A stretch of DNA of 64,000 bases, taken from S015-6 sp964384945 (GTDB lineage: Bacteria > Desulfobacterota > DSWW01). The notes beneath the pieces were generated by a model. It was not told where the DNA came from and did not search any database. It worked only from the letters and a program-made list of their open reading frames with translations. The translations under genes were made by a program, and so were the position numbers. Each line of letters begins with the position of its first letter. Position 1 is the stretch's first letter. This document shows, piece after piece, positions 44,508 to 52,948 of this stretch. The stretch lies in NCBI GenBank assembly GCA_964384945.1, contig CAYLMK010000022.1, positions 1 to 64,000 on the forward strand, read 5' to 3'.

Positions 44508-45302
44508 ATGACAATCTTCGCGGGCGTGGACATCGGGTCGACGACGGGAAAGGCCTTGCTGCTCGACGACCGGGACAGGATCCTGGCCTCGACGATCATG
44601 GGGGTGACTACCCGCCCGGAGAAGACGGCCCGCCTCTGTGTCGACGGCGTGCTGAAGCAGGCGGGCCTCAAGGAATCGGATATCGCCTTCATGGTGGGGA
44701 CCGGGTACGGGAGGGTGAAGATCCCCTTTGCCAGCGACAATATCTCCGAGATTACCTGCCATGCCATGGGAGCGAAATGGCTTCATCCCACGGTCCGAAC
44801 CGTGGTGGACATCGGGGGCCAGGACTGCAAGGTGATCGGGGTGCGGGACGACGGAAAGGTGCGGGAGTTCGTCATGAACGACAAGTGCGCGGCCGGCACG
44901 GGACGATTCCTGGAGAGCCAGGCGAGGGTGCTGGACGTGAAGATTGATGACTTCTCCGAGCTCTCCAAGAAGGCGGACTCTCCTGCCCTGATCTCGGCCC
45001 AATGCAGTGTCTTTGCCGAGTCCGAGGTGATCACGCAGTTGAACGAGGGCAACAGCATCCCGAACATCGTGGCCGGCATTCACGTGGCGATTGCGAGCCG
45101 ACTGATCAGCCTGCTCAAGCGCGTGGGGATCGAAGAGGACCTGACCGTGAGCGGCGGGTGCGCCAAGAACGAGGGGCTGATCAAGATCCTGCAGGAGAAG
45201 GTGGGCGTCAATATCGTCTTCCTGCGCGAGGACCCCCAGATCGTGGGGGCCCTGGGTGCGGCCGTCCTGGCGCGGCAGAAGTGGGAGAAGAAGGCGGCCT
45301 GA
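44508..45302 (+). CDS. 2-hydroxyacyl-CoA dehydratase activase / BadF-type ATPase
   Basis: A 264-residue ASKHA ATPase. GVDIGSTTGKALLL (6-19) binds phosphate, DIGGQDCK (101-108) is the second phosphate loop, CAAGTGRFLE (127-136) and AQCSVFAESE (165-173) carry the two cysteines C127 and C166, which match the [4Fe-4S]-bridging cysteines of the HgdC activase. A homodimer uses ATP to push one electron at very low potential into its partner. The gene 40 bases before is a carrier; the next two encode BcrC/BcrB-like subunits. With only one activase the complex resembles 2-hydroxyacyl-CoA dehydratases more than benzoyl-CoA reductase. Confidence 0.93.
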   Translation: MTIFAGVDIGSTTGKALLLDDRDRILASTIMGVTTRPEKTARLCVDGVLKQAGLKESDIAFMVGTGYGRVKIPFASDNISEITCHAMGAKWLHPTVRTVVDIGGQDCKVIGVRDDGKVREFVMNDKCAAGTGRFLESQARVLDVKIDDFSELSKKADSPALISAQCSVFAESEVITQLNEGNSIPNIVAGIHVAIASRLISLLKRVGIEEDLTVSGGCAKNEGLIKILQEKVGVNIVFLREDPQIVGALGAAVLARQKWEKKAA

Positions 45303-45372
45303 TAAGGCTTGCGCCGGCACAAGGTTTCAGGAGAAGAACGGGAAACCATCGGGGGAGGCAAGGAGATCCGAC

Positions 45373-46512
45373 ATGAGGGCACTCGATCGATTCATGGAGA
45401 TTGCCAAGACCGCCTACAACGACGCGATGAAGGCATGGAAGGATGGCGGCGGCAAGATCGTGGGGTATTTTTGCACCAACGTGCCGGAGGAGCTGATCCT
45501 GGCGGCGGGGCTGCTGCCCTATCGGCTGCGGGCGCCGGAGAGCCGGGACACGAGCGAGGCGGACCGGTATACCACTTACCTGAACTGCACCTATTGCCGG
45601 CACGTGGTGGATGATGCGCTGCAGGGCAACTACGGTTTCCTGGACGGCTTTGTCGGATCCAACGGCTGCGATCAGATGCGCCGCGTCTCGGACATCTTCC
45701 GGGCCGTCTCGTTCCGGGAGGCCGCCGATCGGGGGGAGTTCTTCCTGGAGTATGTGGGTGCTCCGCGCGTCCCCCTGGACGAGGCCTCCCGGAAGTATTA
45801 CCGAGACGAGATCCTCCGGATGAAGGAAAAGCTGGAGGCCTTCTTCGAGGTTGAGATCACGCAGGAGAAGCTCCGCGGGGCGATCCGGGAGGTGAACGAA
45901 TCCCGGCGCCTGCTGCACGATCTGTACGAGCTTCGCAAGGCGGAGCAGCCTCCGATTACGGGCGCGGAGGCCTTGAGCATCACGGTCGCCTATACGTGCA
46001 TGCCCAAGGGCCTGTTCAACCGGGAACTCAGGGAGTTGCTCGGCGCCCTCGATGGCCGCAAGGCGGCCCCGGAACACAAGAAGCGCCTCTTCCTTTACGG
46101 AAGCGAGCTGGATGACCCGGACTGGGTGAAGGTGATCGAGGATCAGGGAGGGCTCATCGTAGCGGACGGCACCTGCTTCGGGGGAAGGATGTTCTGGGAC
46201 TACGTGGATGAGACATCCGACCCCCTGGATGCCTTGGCCAAGCGCTATCACGAACGCTGGTCCTGCCCGCGGATGTGCGATCGGGAGCGCAGGCAGGGAA
46301 AGATCAAGGAGATGGTCCGGGACTGGAGAGCGGACGGCATCGTGGGGGAGCGGATCGTTTTCTGCCAACTCTGGGGCTCGGAGAAGGTGATGACGAACCT
46401 GGAGGCAAAGGAGAACGGAATTCCGACCCTTTGGCTGGAGCGGGAGTATCTCCTGGGAGGCACGGGTCAGATCAAGACCCGGGTTCAGGCGTTCCTGGAA
46501 AGCATGGAGTGA
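45373..46512 (+). CDS. 2-hydroxyacyl-CoA dehydratase family subunit, BcrC/HgdB-like
   Basis: A 379-residue protein starting at 45373; AGGAG lies 8 bases before. It has the D-component fold with cysteines C34 (GYFCTNVPEE), C72 and C75 (LNCTYCRHVVDDAL) and C99 (GSNGCDQMRR), the sites that would bind a [4Fe-4S] cluster. C-terminal markers are RWSCPRMCDR and WLEREYLLGGTGQIKTRVQAF. It forms a heterodimer with the next gene's product and receives electrons from the activase. Similar in layout to the BcrC-like protein of module B, so both may be recent relatives or parallel parts of one pathway. Either ring reduction or radical dehydration is possible. Confidence 0.9.
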   Translation: MRALDRFMEIAKTAYNDAMKAWKDGGGKIVGYFCTNVPEELILAAGLLPYRLRAPESRDTSEADRYTTYLNCTYCRHVVDDALQGNYGFLDGFVGSNGCDQMRRVSDIFRAVSFREAADRGEFFLEYVGAPRVPLDEASRKYYRDEILRMKEKLEAFFEVEITQEKLRGAIREVNESRRLLHDLYELRKAEQPPITGAEALSITVAYTCMPKGLFNRELRELLGALDGRKAAPEHKKRLFLYGSELDDPDWVKVIEDQGGLIVADGTCFGGRMFWDYVDETSDPLDALAKRYHERWSCPRMCDRERRQGKIKEMVRDWRADGIVGERIVFCQLWGSEKVMTNLEAKENGIPTLWLEREYLLGGTGQIKTRVQAFLESME

Positions 46513-46542
46513 ACCGAAGGATCCGCAAAGGAGGATTCCGGC

Positions 46543-47841
46543 ATGGCAGCTCCCATACAGTTCAACCGAGAGAAGTTCGATCAAGTCTTCACCGACCATA
46601 TGACCGCGGTCCAGAACATGGCCGAGGTGATGGAGGCCATCGGCGATCCGCGGGACGTGTGTGTGCTCAAGGTGTTGAGGGTGGTGGAGCAGCACCTGAA
46701 GAACCTCTTCGCCGCCGTGGAGGCCGGGAAGAAGATCCTCTGGCATGAGTTTCTTTTCTATCCGGAGCTTTTCTGGGGGTTTCCGAATGTGCATCCCTTC
46801 ATGGCGGAGGTCCTTTGCGGCTTCCTGCCCATGCTGGACCCGGAAGGACTGAACCCCTACATCGACGCTGCCGAGAACATGGGTCTGCCGCCGGACATCT
46901 GCCCTGCGGACAAAGGGCTTCTGGGGGTCGTGCTGCAGGAGGTGCAGCCCCCGGCGGACATCGTGGTGGCCCCCACCTCTCCCTGCGACTCCGCCATCAC
47001 GGCCTACCAGATCCTGCAGCAGCTCATTGCGGCCCCGGTCCTCCAGTGCGACGTTCCGTACTGGCAGGACGAGCGGGGGGTGGACCTCTACGAGCACCAC
47101 ATCTGGAAGATGATCCGAACGATCGAGGAGGTCTGCAAGACCCGGATGGACTGGGACCGGTGCAGGCAGGCCGTCGTGCTGGCCAACGATGCCATCGAGT
47201 CCTTTATCGCCGAAAACGAGATGCGAAAGCTCTCGCCCTGTCCCCATCCGGGCAAGCTCGGCTTCTACCAGTTCCTGACGGTCTGTGCGGTTTCCGGGAC
47301 GGAACTCGGCAGGGACATGTGCCGGTTCATCCTCGAGGACTCCAAGCGGTTGGCCGCGCAGGGCAAGGGGGCCCTGGAAGAGGAGAAGGCGAGAATCCTC
47401 ATGTACAACCCGGACCCGTTTTACGACCTGGGAGTACACGACTGGCTCGAAGACCAGTTCGGGGCCATCACCGTGCTGACCTTCTTCGGCCATGCCACAC
47501 AGACGCTCATCGACCCGAGCACGCCGGAATCGATCGTCCGGGACTATGCATGGAAGATGATGAACATCTGCATGGCCCGCCAGTACCGGGGCCCTCACGA
47601 ATTCTTCATGGATGACTTCATCACGGTGCTGGAGGGCTGGAATGTGGACGCGGTCATCGTCCCGGCCCTGATCCAGTGCAAGCACGGGCAGGCCACGCAC
47701 GGATTCATTCGGGAGGCCTGCAGGGAACGGGGAAAGCCCCTTCTGCTCGTGGAGTTCGATCCCATGGACGCCAGGCCGGTGTCCATCGACAAGATCCACA
47801 GCACGATCGAAGAGTGGATGGAAACCCAGGTCCTGGTGTAA
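46543..47841 (+). CDS. 2-hydroxyacyl-CoA dehydratase family subunit, BcrB-like
   Basis: A 432-residue partner subunit. APTSPCDSAITAYQ (near 147-160) and DICPADKGLLGVVL carry the conserved cysteines of the BcrB group; the C-terminal AVIVPALIQCKHGQATHGFIREAC and PLLLVEFDPMDARPV complete the second Rossmann-like lobe. AAAGGAGG lies 8 bases before the ATG. The N-terminal 60 residues form an extra helical part. Together with the preceding gene it makes an iron-sulfur, ATP-activated radical enzyme on a CoA ester. The substrate pocket cannot be read from sequence. Confidence 0.9.
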   Translation: MAAPIQFNREKFDQVFTDHMTAVQNMAEVMEAIGDPRDVCVLKVLRVVEQHLKNLFAAVEAGKKILWHEFLFYPELFWGFPNVHPFMAEVLCGFLPMLDPEGLNPYIDAAENMGLPPDICPADKGLLGVVLQEVQPPADIVVAPTSPCDSAITAYQILQQLIAAPVLQCDVPYWQDERGVDLYEHHIWKMIRTIEEVCKTRMDWDRCRQAVVLANDAIESFIAENEMRKLSPCPHPGKLGFYQFLTVCAVSGTELGRDMCRFILEDSKRLAAQGKGALEEEKARILMYNPDPFYDLGVHDWLEDQFGAITVLTFFGHATQTLIDPSTPESIVRDYAWKMMNICMARQYRGPHEFFMDDFITVLEGWNVDAVIVPALIQCKHGQATHGFIREACRERGKPLLLVEFDPMDARPVSIDKIHSTIEEWMETQVLV

Positions 47842-47866
47842 GTTCGCGGCCGCTGCGGGAGCCCCT

Positions 47867-48697
47867 TTGGCCGAATTCGACGAACAGATCCTCGCGATCC
47901 GCAGGTTCGTCAGGGAGAGAGAGGCACGAGGCCAGCCTCTGTCAAGAACCCGGTGCCCTGCCGACCCAGACGATCTGCTGCGAGGTCTTCCTGTGCGCTT
48001 CGAAACCGGCACCCCTTCTCCCGTCATCCTTCAGGAAGATACCTTCGTCGAGCTGGGCAACCCTTTGCAGGGTAGCGCATCGATGGTGCTCTGGACGCGG
48101 CAGGCCGAACTCATCCAGGACGGCGTGATCGCCCGTATGGGACCCGACATTCCGGAATCGGAAGGGAAGTCCCTGCCCTTCGGCCAGGTCATTCTGCTGG
48201 GCGCAGGCGGCCTGCAGGAGAAAGATCTGGCCGGCCTGGAACGTGCGAGCAATCTCGGCTCTCTGCTCGAAGGATACATGATCCGCCACGTACCCCGTAA
48301 GCTCTGGAGCCGGGTGAGCCACGAGGCCGCGGCCAGGGGCTTCCGACTCGAGACGATTGGAAGGGCCATCATGGCCCGTTACAGAAGAAGCTTCTCTCTT
48401 CTGGAGAAAGTGGAGATCCTTTTTGTAACCTCCTCCAAGGAGGATGTCCGGGAACTCGAGGGCATCGGCCTTGCGGCCAAGGGCAAGAGCCTGGCGATCC
48501 GCAAACTGAGCCGCTCCGCGGAGGGAGTCTACGAGTGCGACGATCTGAGCTGCGACGACTGCCCGGAGAAACCGACATGCGACACGATTCGGGAGGTGCT
48601 GGTGATACGCAGGAAAGGCAAGGTCGTCGGCATCGAGGTGGTCCGCGACAAGGGACAAGAAGGGGCGGCCAAGAAGACCCAACGATCCCCGGAGTAG
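47867..48697 (+). CDS. acetyl-CoA synthase (CdhC/AcsB)-like stand-alone domain protein
   Basis: A 276-residue protein with a TTG start behind GGGAG. The middle follows the pattern of the beta subunit of CO dehydrogenase/acetyl-CoA synthase: GPDIPESEGKSLPFGQVILL (92-111), EGYMIRHVPRKLWSRVS (135-151), GFRLETIGRAI and KVEILFVTSSKEDV (181-194). It lacks the rest of that large enzyme. Four cysteines C224, C229, C232 and C238 (C-x4-C-x2-C-x5-C) stand where the nickel-iron A-cluster cysteines would be, but with different spacing, so an ordinary iron-sulfur cluster is more likely. It is in the operon with the dehydratase-like subunits. Role unknown; perhaps electron transfer or an acyl handling site. 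Confidence 0.75.
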   Translation: MAEFDEQILAIRRFVREREARGQPLSRTRCPADPDDLLRGLPVRFETGTPSPVILQEDTFVELGNPLQGSASMVLWTRQAELIQDGVIARMGPDIPESEGKSLPFGQVILLGAGGLQEKDLAGLERASNLGSLLEGYMIRHVPRKLWSRVSHEAAARGFRLETIGRAIMARYRRSFSLLEKVEILFVTSSKEDVRELEGIGLAAKGKSLAIRKLSRSAEGVYECDDLSCDDCPEKPTCDTIREVLVIRRKGKVVGIEVVRDKGQEGAAKKTQRSPE

Positions 48698-48797
48698 CCG
48701 CCCGGCTCCGGGAAGGCCGCTCGTTTGGGGGTGCGCGAACAGGACGTCCCGGCCCGGCGCTCTGATCTGCAACCGGGTCGGATAAGGGGGAACGAGG

Positions 48798-49844
48798 ATG
48801 GAGAGACGTGCGGGGAAGAAATACCTCGTGAACGCCCTCAAAGGACGCTACTCGGATCGGGTTCCGGTTACCGTGCTGCCGGGTCCTTTCTGTGCCGGCT
48901 TTTCCGGGATCAGCGTGAGGGAGTTCCTCACGAACGCGGCGAGCAGCGCCAAGGCGCAGGTGGCATTTTATGAGCGCTTTCAACCGGACAGCGCAATCGT
49001 GGTCAACGATGTCTATCTGGAAAGCGAGGCCCTGGGCTGCGAACTCGACTTCCCGGAGGATGACATCTCCCATATCAAGGCCCCCTTGCTCGCGGAGAAG
49101 GGAGACCTTCTGAAGCTGAAGGTGGCCGACCCGAAGCGGGACGGCCGGCTGCCCTACTATCTCGAGGTCTGTGAGCGGATGTCCGCGGCCTTGCCGGACG
49201 CAGCTGTGGGAGGAAGCCAGGCAGGGCCCTGGAACATCGCGATGAACCTGCGCGGACACGAGACGCTCCTCAACGATACCTTCGACGATCCGGATTTCAT
49301 TCACGCCCTCATGCGGCTCACGACGGATACGGTCAAGGCGTTCTGCGACGCTTCGCTCGGCACGGGGGTGGGGCCCGCCATCCACGAGGCCTCCGCCTCC
49401 TGCAGCCTCATCTCGCCGAAGATATACAGGGAGTTCATCCGACCGTACCATCTGGAGTTGAGCGAGTACTTCCGGGCCAAGAAGGTTTATGTAAGCCTTC
49501 ACATCTGCGGCTTCATCGACCCCGTGCTCCGGGACGTGGTCGACGTGGGCCTGAGCCCCCTGAGCATCGACAGCCCCACCTCCCTGGAAAAGACAGTCGT
49601 CCTCTGCAAGGAGAGGCGTGCCACGGTCATGGGGAACGTGCGGACGAGCCTGTTTCACAGCGGCACCAAGGAGGCCATGGAGCAGGACATCCGAAGATGC
49701 ATCGATACGGCCGCCGGGCACGGCCACTTCATCCTGGCCTCGGGGTGCGAGATCCCACGAAACTCGACAGTGGACCGGATCGATCACTATTTCGAATATG
49801 CGCGCGATTACGGGCGGGAGGTCATGGGAAGGCTGACGTCCTGA
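48798..49844 (+). CDS. uroporphyrinogen decarboxylase-family (MtaA/MtbA-like) protein
   Basis: A 348-residue TIM-barrel protein of the UroD superfamily. H235 and C237 (SLHICGFIDP) with C317 (ASGCEIP) form the H-x-C...C zinc site of the corrinoid:CoM and related methyltransferases, not present in true HemE. Such enzymes activate a thiol with zinc and move methyl groups to or from a corrinoid protein. No corrinoid protein is next to it. It is the sixth gene of module A, 100 bases after the acetyl-CoA-synthase-like gene; together they could handle a methyl or acyl group, but the substrate is open. Confidence 0.85.
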   Translation: MERRAGKKYLVNALKGRYSDRVPVTVLPGPFCAGFSGISVREFLTNAASSAKAQVAFYERFQPDSAIVVNDVYLESEALGCELDFPEDDISHIKAPLLAEKGDLLKLKVADPKRDGRLPYYLEVCERMSAALPDAAVGGSQAGPWNIAMNLRGHETLLNDTFDDPDFIHALMRLTTDTVKAFCDASLGTGVGPAIHEASASCSLISPKIYREFIRPYHLELSEYFRAKKVYVSLHICGFIDPVLRDVVDVGLSPLSIDSPTSLEKTVVLCKERRATVMGNVRTSLFHSGTKEAMEQDIRRCIDTAAGHGHFILASGCEIPRNSTVDRIDHYFEYARDYGREVMGRLTS

Positions 49845-49862
49845 GGGTCCGGGAGGGAAGAA

Positions 49863-50372
49863 ATGGACAAATACCCGATTCTATCGAGCGACGAGTGGCC
49901 GGAGATCCGAAAAGCGAAGGCCTCGGCCAAGACAGGCTGGAGCTATTTCGAGAACCTGGTCAAGACCCTCCACCAGGAACTGGGCGAGCAGAAGACGGCG
50001 GAGTTGCTGGAGACGTTCATGCGGGGGAATGCCAGGAGGTTCGTGGTGCCCGCCATGAAGTCGTTCGGGCTTGAGGGTAAAGATGCATGGTCCCTCGCGA
50101 GCTATTTCAAGCTGGCGACCGGCGACATCATCGGATACAAGGCGGAACTCTCTAGGCCGCAACCGAACGTGGTCAGCTACCGGCTTTATCCCCCCTGCCT
50201 CTGGTTTCCGAAGCTCGACATTCCGCCGAGCTTCTGCGAGGCCCTGGGGTGTTTCGAAAAGGAGGCGGCCAGGATCGTGAACCCGGACATCGAGATCCGG
50301 CACACCAAGCTGATGACCGCCGGGGACGAATACTGCGAGATCCTCTTCGTCGAGAAGGAAAAATCCTGGTAG
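49863..50372 (+). CDS. L-2-amino-thiazoline-4-carboxylate hydrolase-like protein
   Basis: A 169-residue soluble protein. The C-terminal half matches the ATC-hydrolase-like family pattern: LYPPCLWFPKLDIPPSFCEALGC, then RHTKLMTAGDEYCEILF. The named enzyme hydrolyses a thiazoline ring on the way to cysteine, but the wider family is mostly uncharacterised and often sits with methyltransferase or CoA genes. The fold is related to V4R-type ligand-binding domains. It follows the UroD gene by 18 bases with GGGAGGGAAG before the ATG and closes module A. A sensing or accessory role is as likely as hydrolysis. Confidence 0.65.
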   Translation: MDKYPILSSDEWPEIRKAKASAKTGWSYFENLVKTLHQELGEQKTAELLETFMRGNARRFVVPAMKSFGLEGKDAWSLASYFKLATGDIIGYKAELSRPQPNVVSYRLYPPCLWFPKLDIPPSFCEALGCFEKEAARIVNPDIEIRHTKLMTAGDEYCEILFVEKEKSW

Positions 50373-50511
50373 AACGGGAAGAAAGGAGGAGGACCTGAGA
50401 AAGTGCTTACCTTTCTTTGATGAATTACATTATTAAACAAGTATAAGGAATTCTATTTAAATCTGTTTTTACTTGTCTTTCCTGGCCGAGTCCTGCCAAC
50501 CCCCGCCGACG

Positions 50512-51228
50512 CTAGGCCTCCCCCTTCCAAGGATCCAATCGGGGGATCCACATGGGCACGTTGGCGCGGTAGAGATCGTAGGCCTCGCCGATTTCCGCCC
50601 TCGTGTCCCTCTCCTCCAGGTAGGTCCCGATCAGGACGTAGATCGTGACGAGGAGTGCGAACTCGAACCGTCCCGCCGTCATGACGGGGCCGATCCATAG
50701 GGAAGCGATGGAGGCCAGATAAACCGGGTGGCGGCAGTGGCGGTACGGCCCCCTCAGGCAAAGCGCCGGCGCCGGATTCGGCTCCCCGCGGAAATGCCGG
50801 ATGATCCTGCGAACGCCCAGCACCTCCATGTAATCGAGGAGGATCGAGCAGTAGAAGACTGCCGCGAATGCGGAAACGAATAGAAGGGCGAGGATCCAGT
50901 AGAGGATTCCGCCGGCCTGCCAGACTACTCCCTCCAGGGGCCTCCAGCAGCAGAGCATCAGGCACTGGATCAACCCGGCGATGACGGTGAAGACGAGCTT
51001 GACGAAGTTCTCTCCCACCAGGCGGGCCAGGAAGCCCCTGAAGAACCTGCGTGCCATGAGGCTGTGGCTTCCGCCCCAGAAGAGCACCAGGCAGGCATTG
51101 AAAAGGGCGTCGGACGCTCCTCCCGTTCCTTGCCTTGGAAACAGGAGGAAGAGGAACAGCCAGACGCCGGGGACGTGAAAGGCAACGAGGTTCAGCGCAA
51201 TCAATCCGAACAATTGCAATCTCTTCAT
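50512..51228 (-). CDS. isoprenylcysteine methyltransferase/NnrU-type membrane protein, MddA-like
   Basis: A 238-residue integral membrane protein with about six hydrophobic segments. The S-adenosylmethionine region is LRGPYRHCRHPVYLASIASL (about 158-177) and IGTYLEERDTRAEIGEAYDLYRANVPMWIP (about 203-232), the hallmarks of ICMT-like methyltransferases; the wording VPM and the first Trp-rich helices are closest to MddA, which turns methanethiol into dimethyl sulfide. NnrU is the other possibility. It lies 71 bases after the last reductase gene on the same strand and may be read from that operon. A methylthiol link to the UroD enzyme is only a guess. Confidence 0.75.
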   Translation of the reverse strand: MKRLQLFGLIALNLVAFHVPGVWLFLFLLFPRQGTGGASDALFNACLVLFWGGSHSLMARRFFRGFLARLVGENFVKLVFTVIAGLIQCLMLCCWRPLEGVVWQAGGILYWILALLFVSAFAAVFYCSILLDYMEVLGVRRIIRHFRGEPNPAPALCLRGPYRHCRHPVYLASIASLWIGPVMTAGRFEFALLVTIYVLIGTYLEERDTRAEIGEAYDLYRANVPMWIPRLDPWKGEA

Positions 51229-51299
51229 GAGTCGCGATGCCTGGTCGCTTGGTCACGGCGCGGGGCCTCACCCCTGATCCCTGAGCCCTGAGCCGCCCC

Positions 51300-52103
51300 C
51301 TATGCCTCGTGGTCGTCAACGCCGATCTTTGCAAAACGCTCTTTGGCGAACAGGGCCGCGCCCAACGCGCCGACGATCTGCGGATCGATGCCCAGATCGC
51401 ATACGTTCCTGCCGATCACCCTTTCCAAGGCCTTGACCACGGCCAGGTTCTTGGCCACGCCGCCGGTCACGCAGACCTCCTCCTCGATGCCTACCTTTGC
51501 GATCAGCCGGTGGACGCGGGTTGCAAGGGTTTCGGCCACTCCCAGCGCAACGTCCTGCATGGTCCGTCCTTCCCCCAAATGAACCATCACATCGAACTGG
51601 GTGAAGACCGTGCATATGCTGCTGATCGGCACCGGGTCGGTTCCCTGGAGGGCCATGGGACCGAGTTCCGAGACATGGACGCCGAAGGTCTTGGCAATGC
51701 CTTCCAGAAAACGTCCCGTTCCGGCCGCGCACTTGTCGTTCATCACGAAATCCTTCAAATCGCCCGCCCCGTCGACCCGAATCGCCTTGCAGTCCTGCCC
51801 GCCCACGTCGATGATCGTGCGCACCTTGGGGTTGGCCCAATGGGCGCCTTTCCCGTGGCATGAGATCTCGGAGATGTTGTGCCGGGAAAACGGGATCCTT
51901 TCCCTCCCGTACCCTGTGCTCACGCAGAAGGCGATATCGTCCTGCCGAACCCCTGCCTCCGCCAATGCCGCATCCATGGCAGCCCTTGCAGAATCCACCG
52001 GGTTCGGCTTCACGACGATAATCGAGGATGCAAGCAGCTTGTCGTCCCCAAGCAAGACTGCTTCGGCGCTCATCGAGCCGACATCCACCCCTGCAAAGAT
52101 CAC
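51300..52103 (-). CDS. benzoyl-CoA reductase-type ATPase subunit (BzdQ/BcrA-like)
   Basis: A 267-residue activase-type ATPase. The start is GTG at 52103, which overlaps the stop of the previous gene (GTGA); the longer open frame upstream is antisense-like. Motifs: GVDVGSMSAEAVLL (5-18), DVGGQDCK (99-106), CAAGTGRFLE (125-134) and SSICTVF with C164; C125 and C164 bind the bridging [4Fe-4S] cluster. In class I benzoyl-CoA reductase two different such subunits form the ATPase half. The partner is the preceding gene. This one has all the ATP-binding residues. Confidence 0.9.
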   Translation of the reverse strand: MIFAGVDVGSMSAEAVLLGDDKLLASSIIVVKPNPVDSARAAMDAALAEAGVRQDDIAFCVSTGYGRERIPFSRHNISEISCHGKGAHWANPKVRTIIDVGGQDCKAIRVDGAGDLKDFVMNDKCAAGTGRFLEGIAKTFGVHVSELGPMALQGTDPVPISSICTVFTQFDVMVHLGEGRTMQDVALGVAETLATRVHRLIAKVGIEEEVCVTGGVAKNLAVVKALERVIGRNVCDLGIDPQIVGALGAALFAKERFAKIGVDDHEA

Positions 52104-52873
52104 GTGCCTCCTCCGCTCGCAAGCAGTGCGGCGCCGACCGCGGCGATCAGGTCGGGCTCGGGCTGGAAAACGTGCAGTTTTCTCCGAAGCGCGCCCTGTA
52201 ACAGCTCCCGTATCCTCTCGTTCCTGGCGAGCCCCCCTCCCACGATGAGAGGTTCCTTTGCATTGACCTTCTTGCACAGGGAAGCGATGTTCTTCGTGAG
52301 GGAGTCGAGGATTGCCTCAACGATGTCGGCCACCGACTCCCCATCGTTGATCAGGCTGACCACCTCGCTTTCGGCAAAAACGGCGCACTGGTTGCTCATG
52401 GCGATCTTCTTGTCCGAAAAACGCGCAATCTTCGCAGAATCCTCAACCGGACATCCGAGCGCCTCGAGGATGACCTCAAGGAACTTCCCTGCGCCGGAAG
52501 CGCATTTGTCGTTCAGCATGTACCGAAGCACGCGCCCTTCTTGGTTCACGGACAAGGCCACGCTCTGCTGGGTCCCAAGGCAGAGTACGGACCTGCAGGA
52601 AGGCTCCGCCCACACGGCCGCCTTCGCAAGACAGTTGATCGTGGCCGCGGTCTTGTATTTCCCCGAGGCCTTGCCCTGCCCCCATCCCGTGACCCGGATG
52701 TCGTCGAAGTCGCGCGGCTGAAGGTTTTTCTCGGTTGCGATGTTCTCGAGGACCCGCTCCATGGCGCGGCTCGGGTTGGCCCGGGTTTCCATGCGTGCTG
52801 CGTGGACGATTTGCCCAGCCTGAAGGACCACGGCCTTTGTGAAGCCCGTTCCAATGTCGCAACCCAGAATCAT
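52100..52873 (-). CDS. benzoyl-CoA reductase-type ATPase subunit (BzdP/BcrD-like)
   Basis: A 257-residue paralogue of the next gene. GCDIGTGFTKAVVL (4-17) and CASGAGKFLE (124-133) are present, with C124 and C163 (NQCAVFAESE) as cluster ligands. The second phosphate loop, usually DIGGQD, reads LCLGTQQS (97-104), so ATP use may differ between the two subunits. In Bzd-type enzymes P and Q pair as a heterodimer; the 4-base overlap with the next gene fits equal synthesis. It is 75 bases after the BzdO-like gene. Confidence 0.88.
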   Translation of the reverse strand: MILGCDIGTGFTKAVVLQAGQIVHAARMETRANPSRAMERVLENIATEKNLQPRDFDDIRVTGWGQGKASGKYKTAATINCLAKAAVWAEPSCRSVLCLGTQQSVALSVNQEGRVLRYMLNDKCASGAGKFLEVILEALGCPVEDSAKIARFSDKKIAMSNQCAVFAESEVVSLINDGESVADIVEAILDSLTKNIASLCKKVNAKEPLIVGGGLARNERIRELLQGALRRKLHVFQPEPDLIAAVGAALLASGGGT

Positions 52874-52948
52874 TGTCCCCCATCCTCACAAGACCCATTG
52901 CGTCGCGCCAGGGGAAAGGGTCCAGGGGCGGTTATCGTTCTGACGAAG

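Noticed and set aside
47867..48697. A working CO dehydrogenase/acetyl-CoA synthase
   Set aside because: The protein lacks most of AcsB and there is no CODH, corrinoid protein or methyltransferase set of the Wood-Ljungdahl pathway.
50380..50416. Terminator after module A
   Set aside because: AGAAAGG and CCTTTCT can pair but only across a 23-base loop with no GC core; too weak to call.
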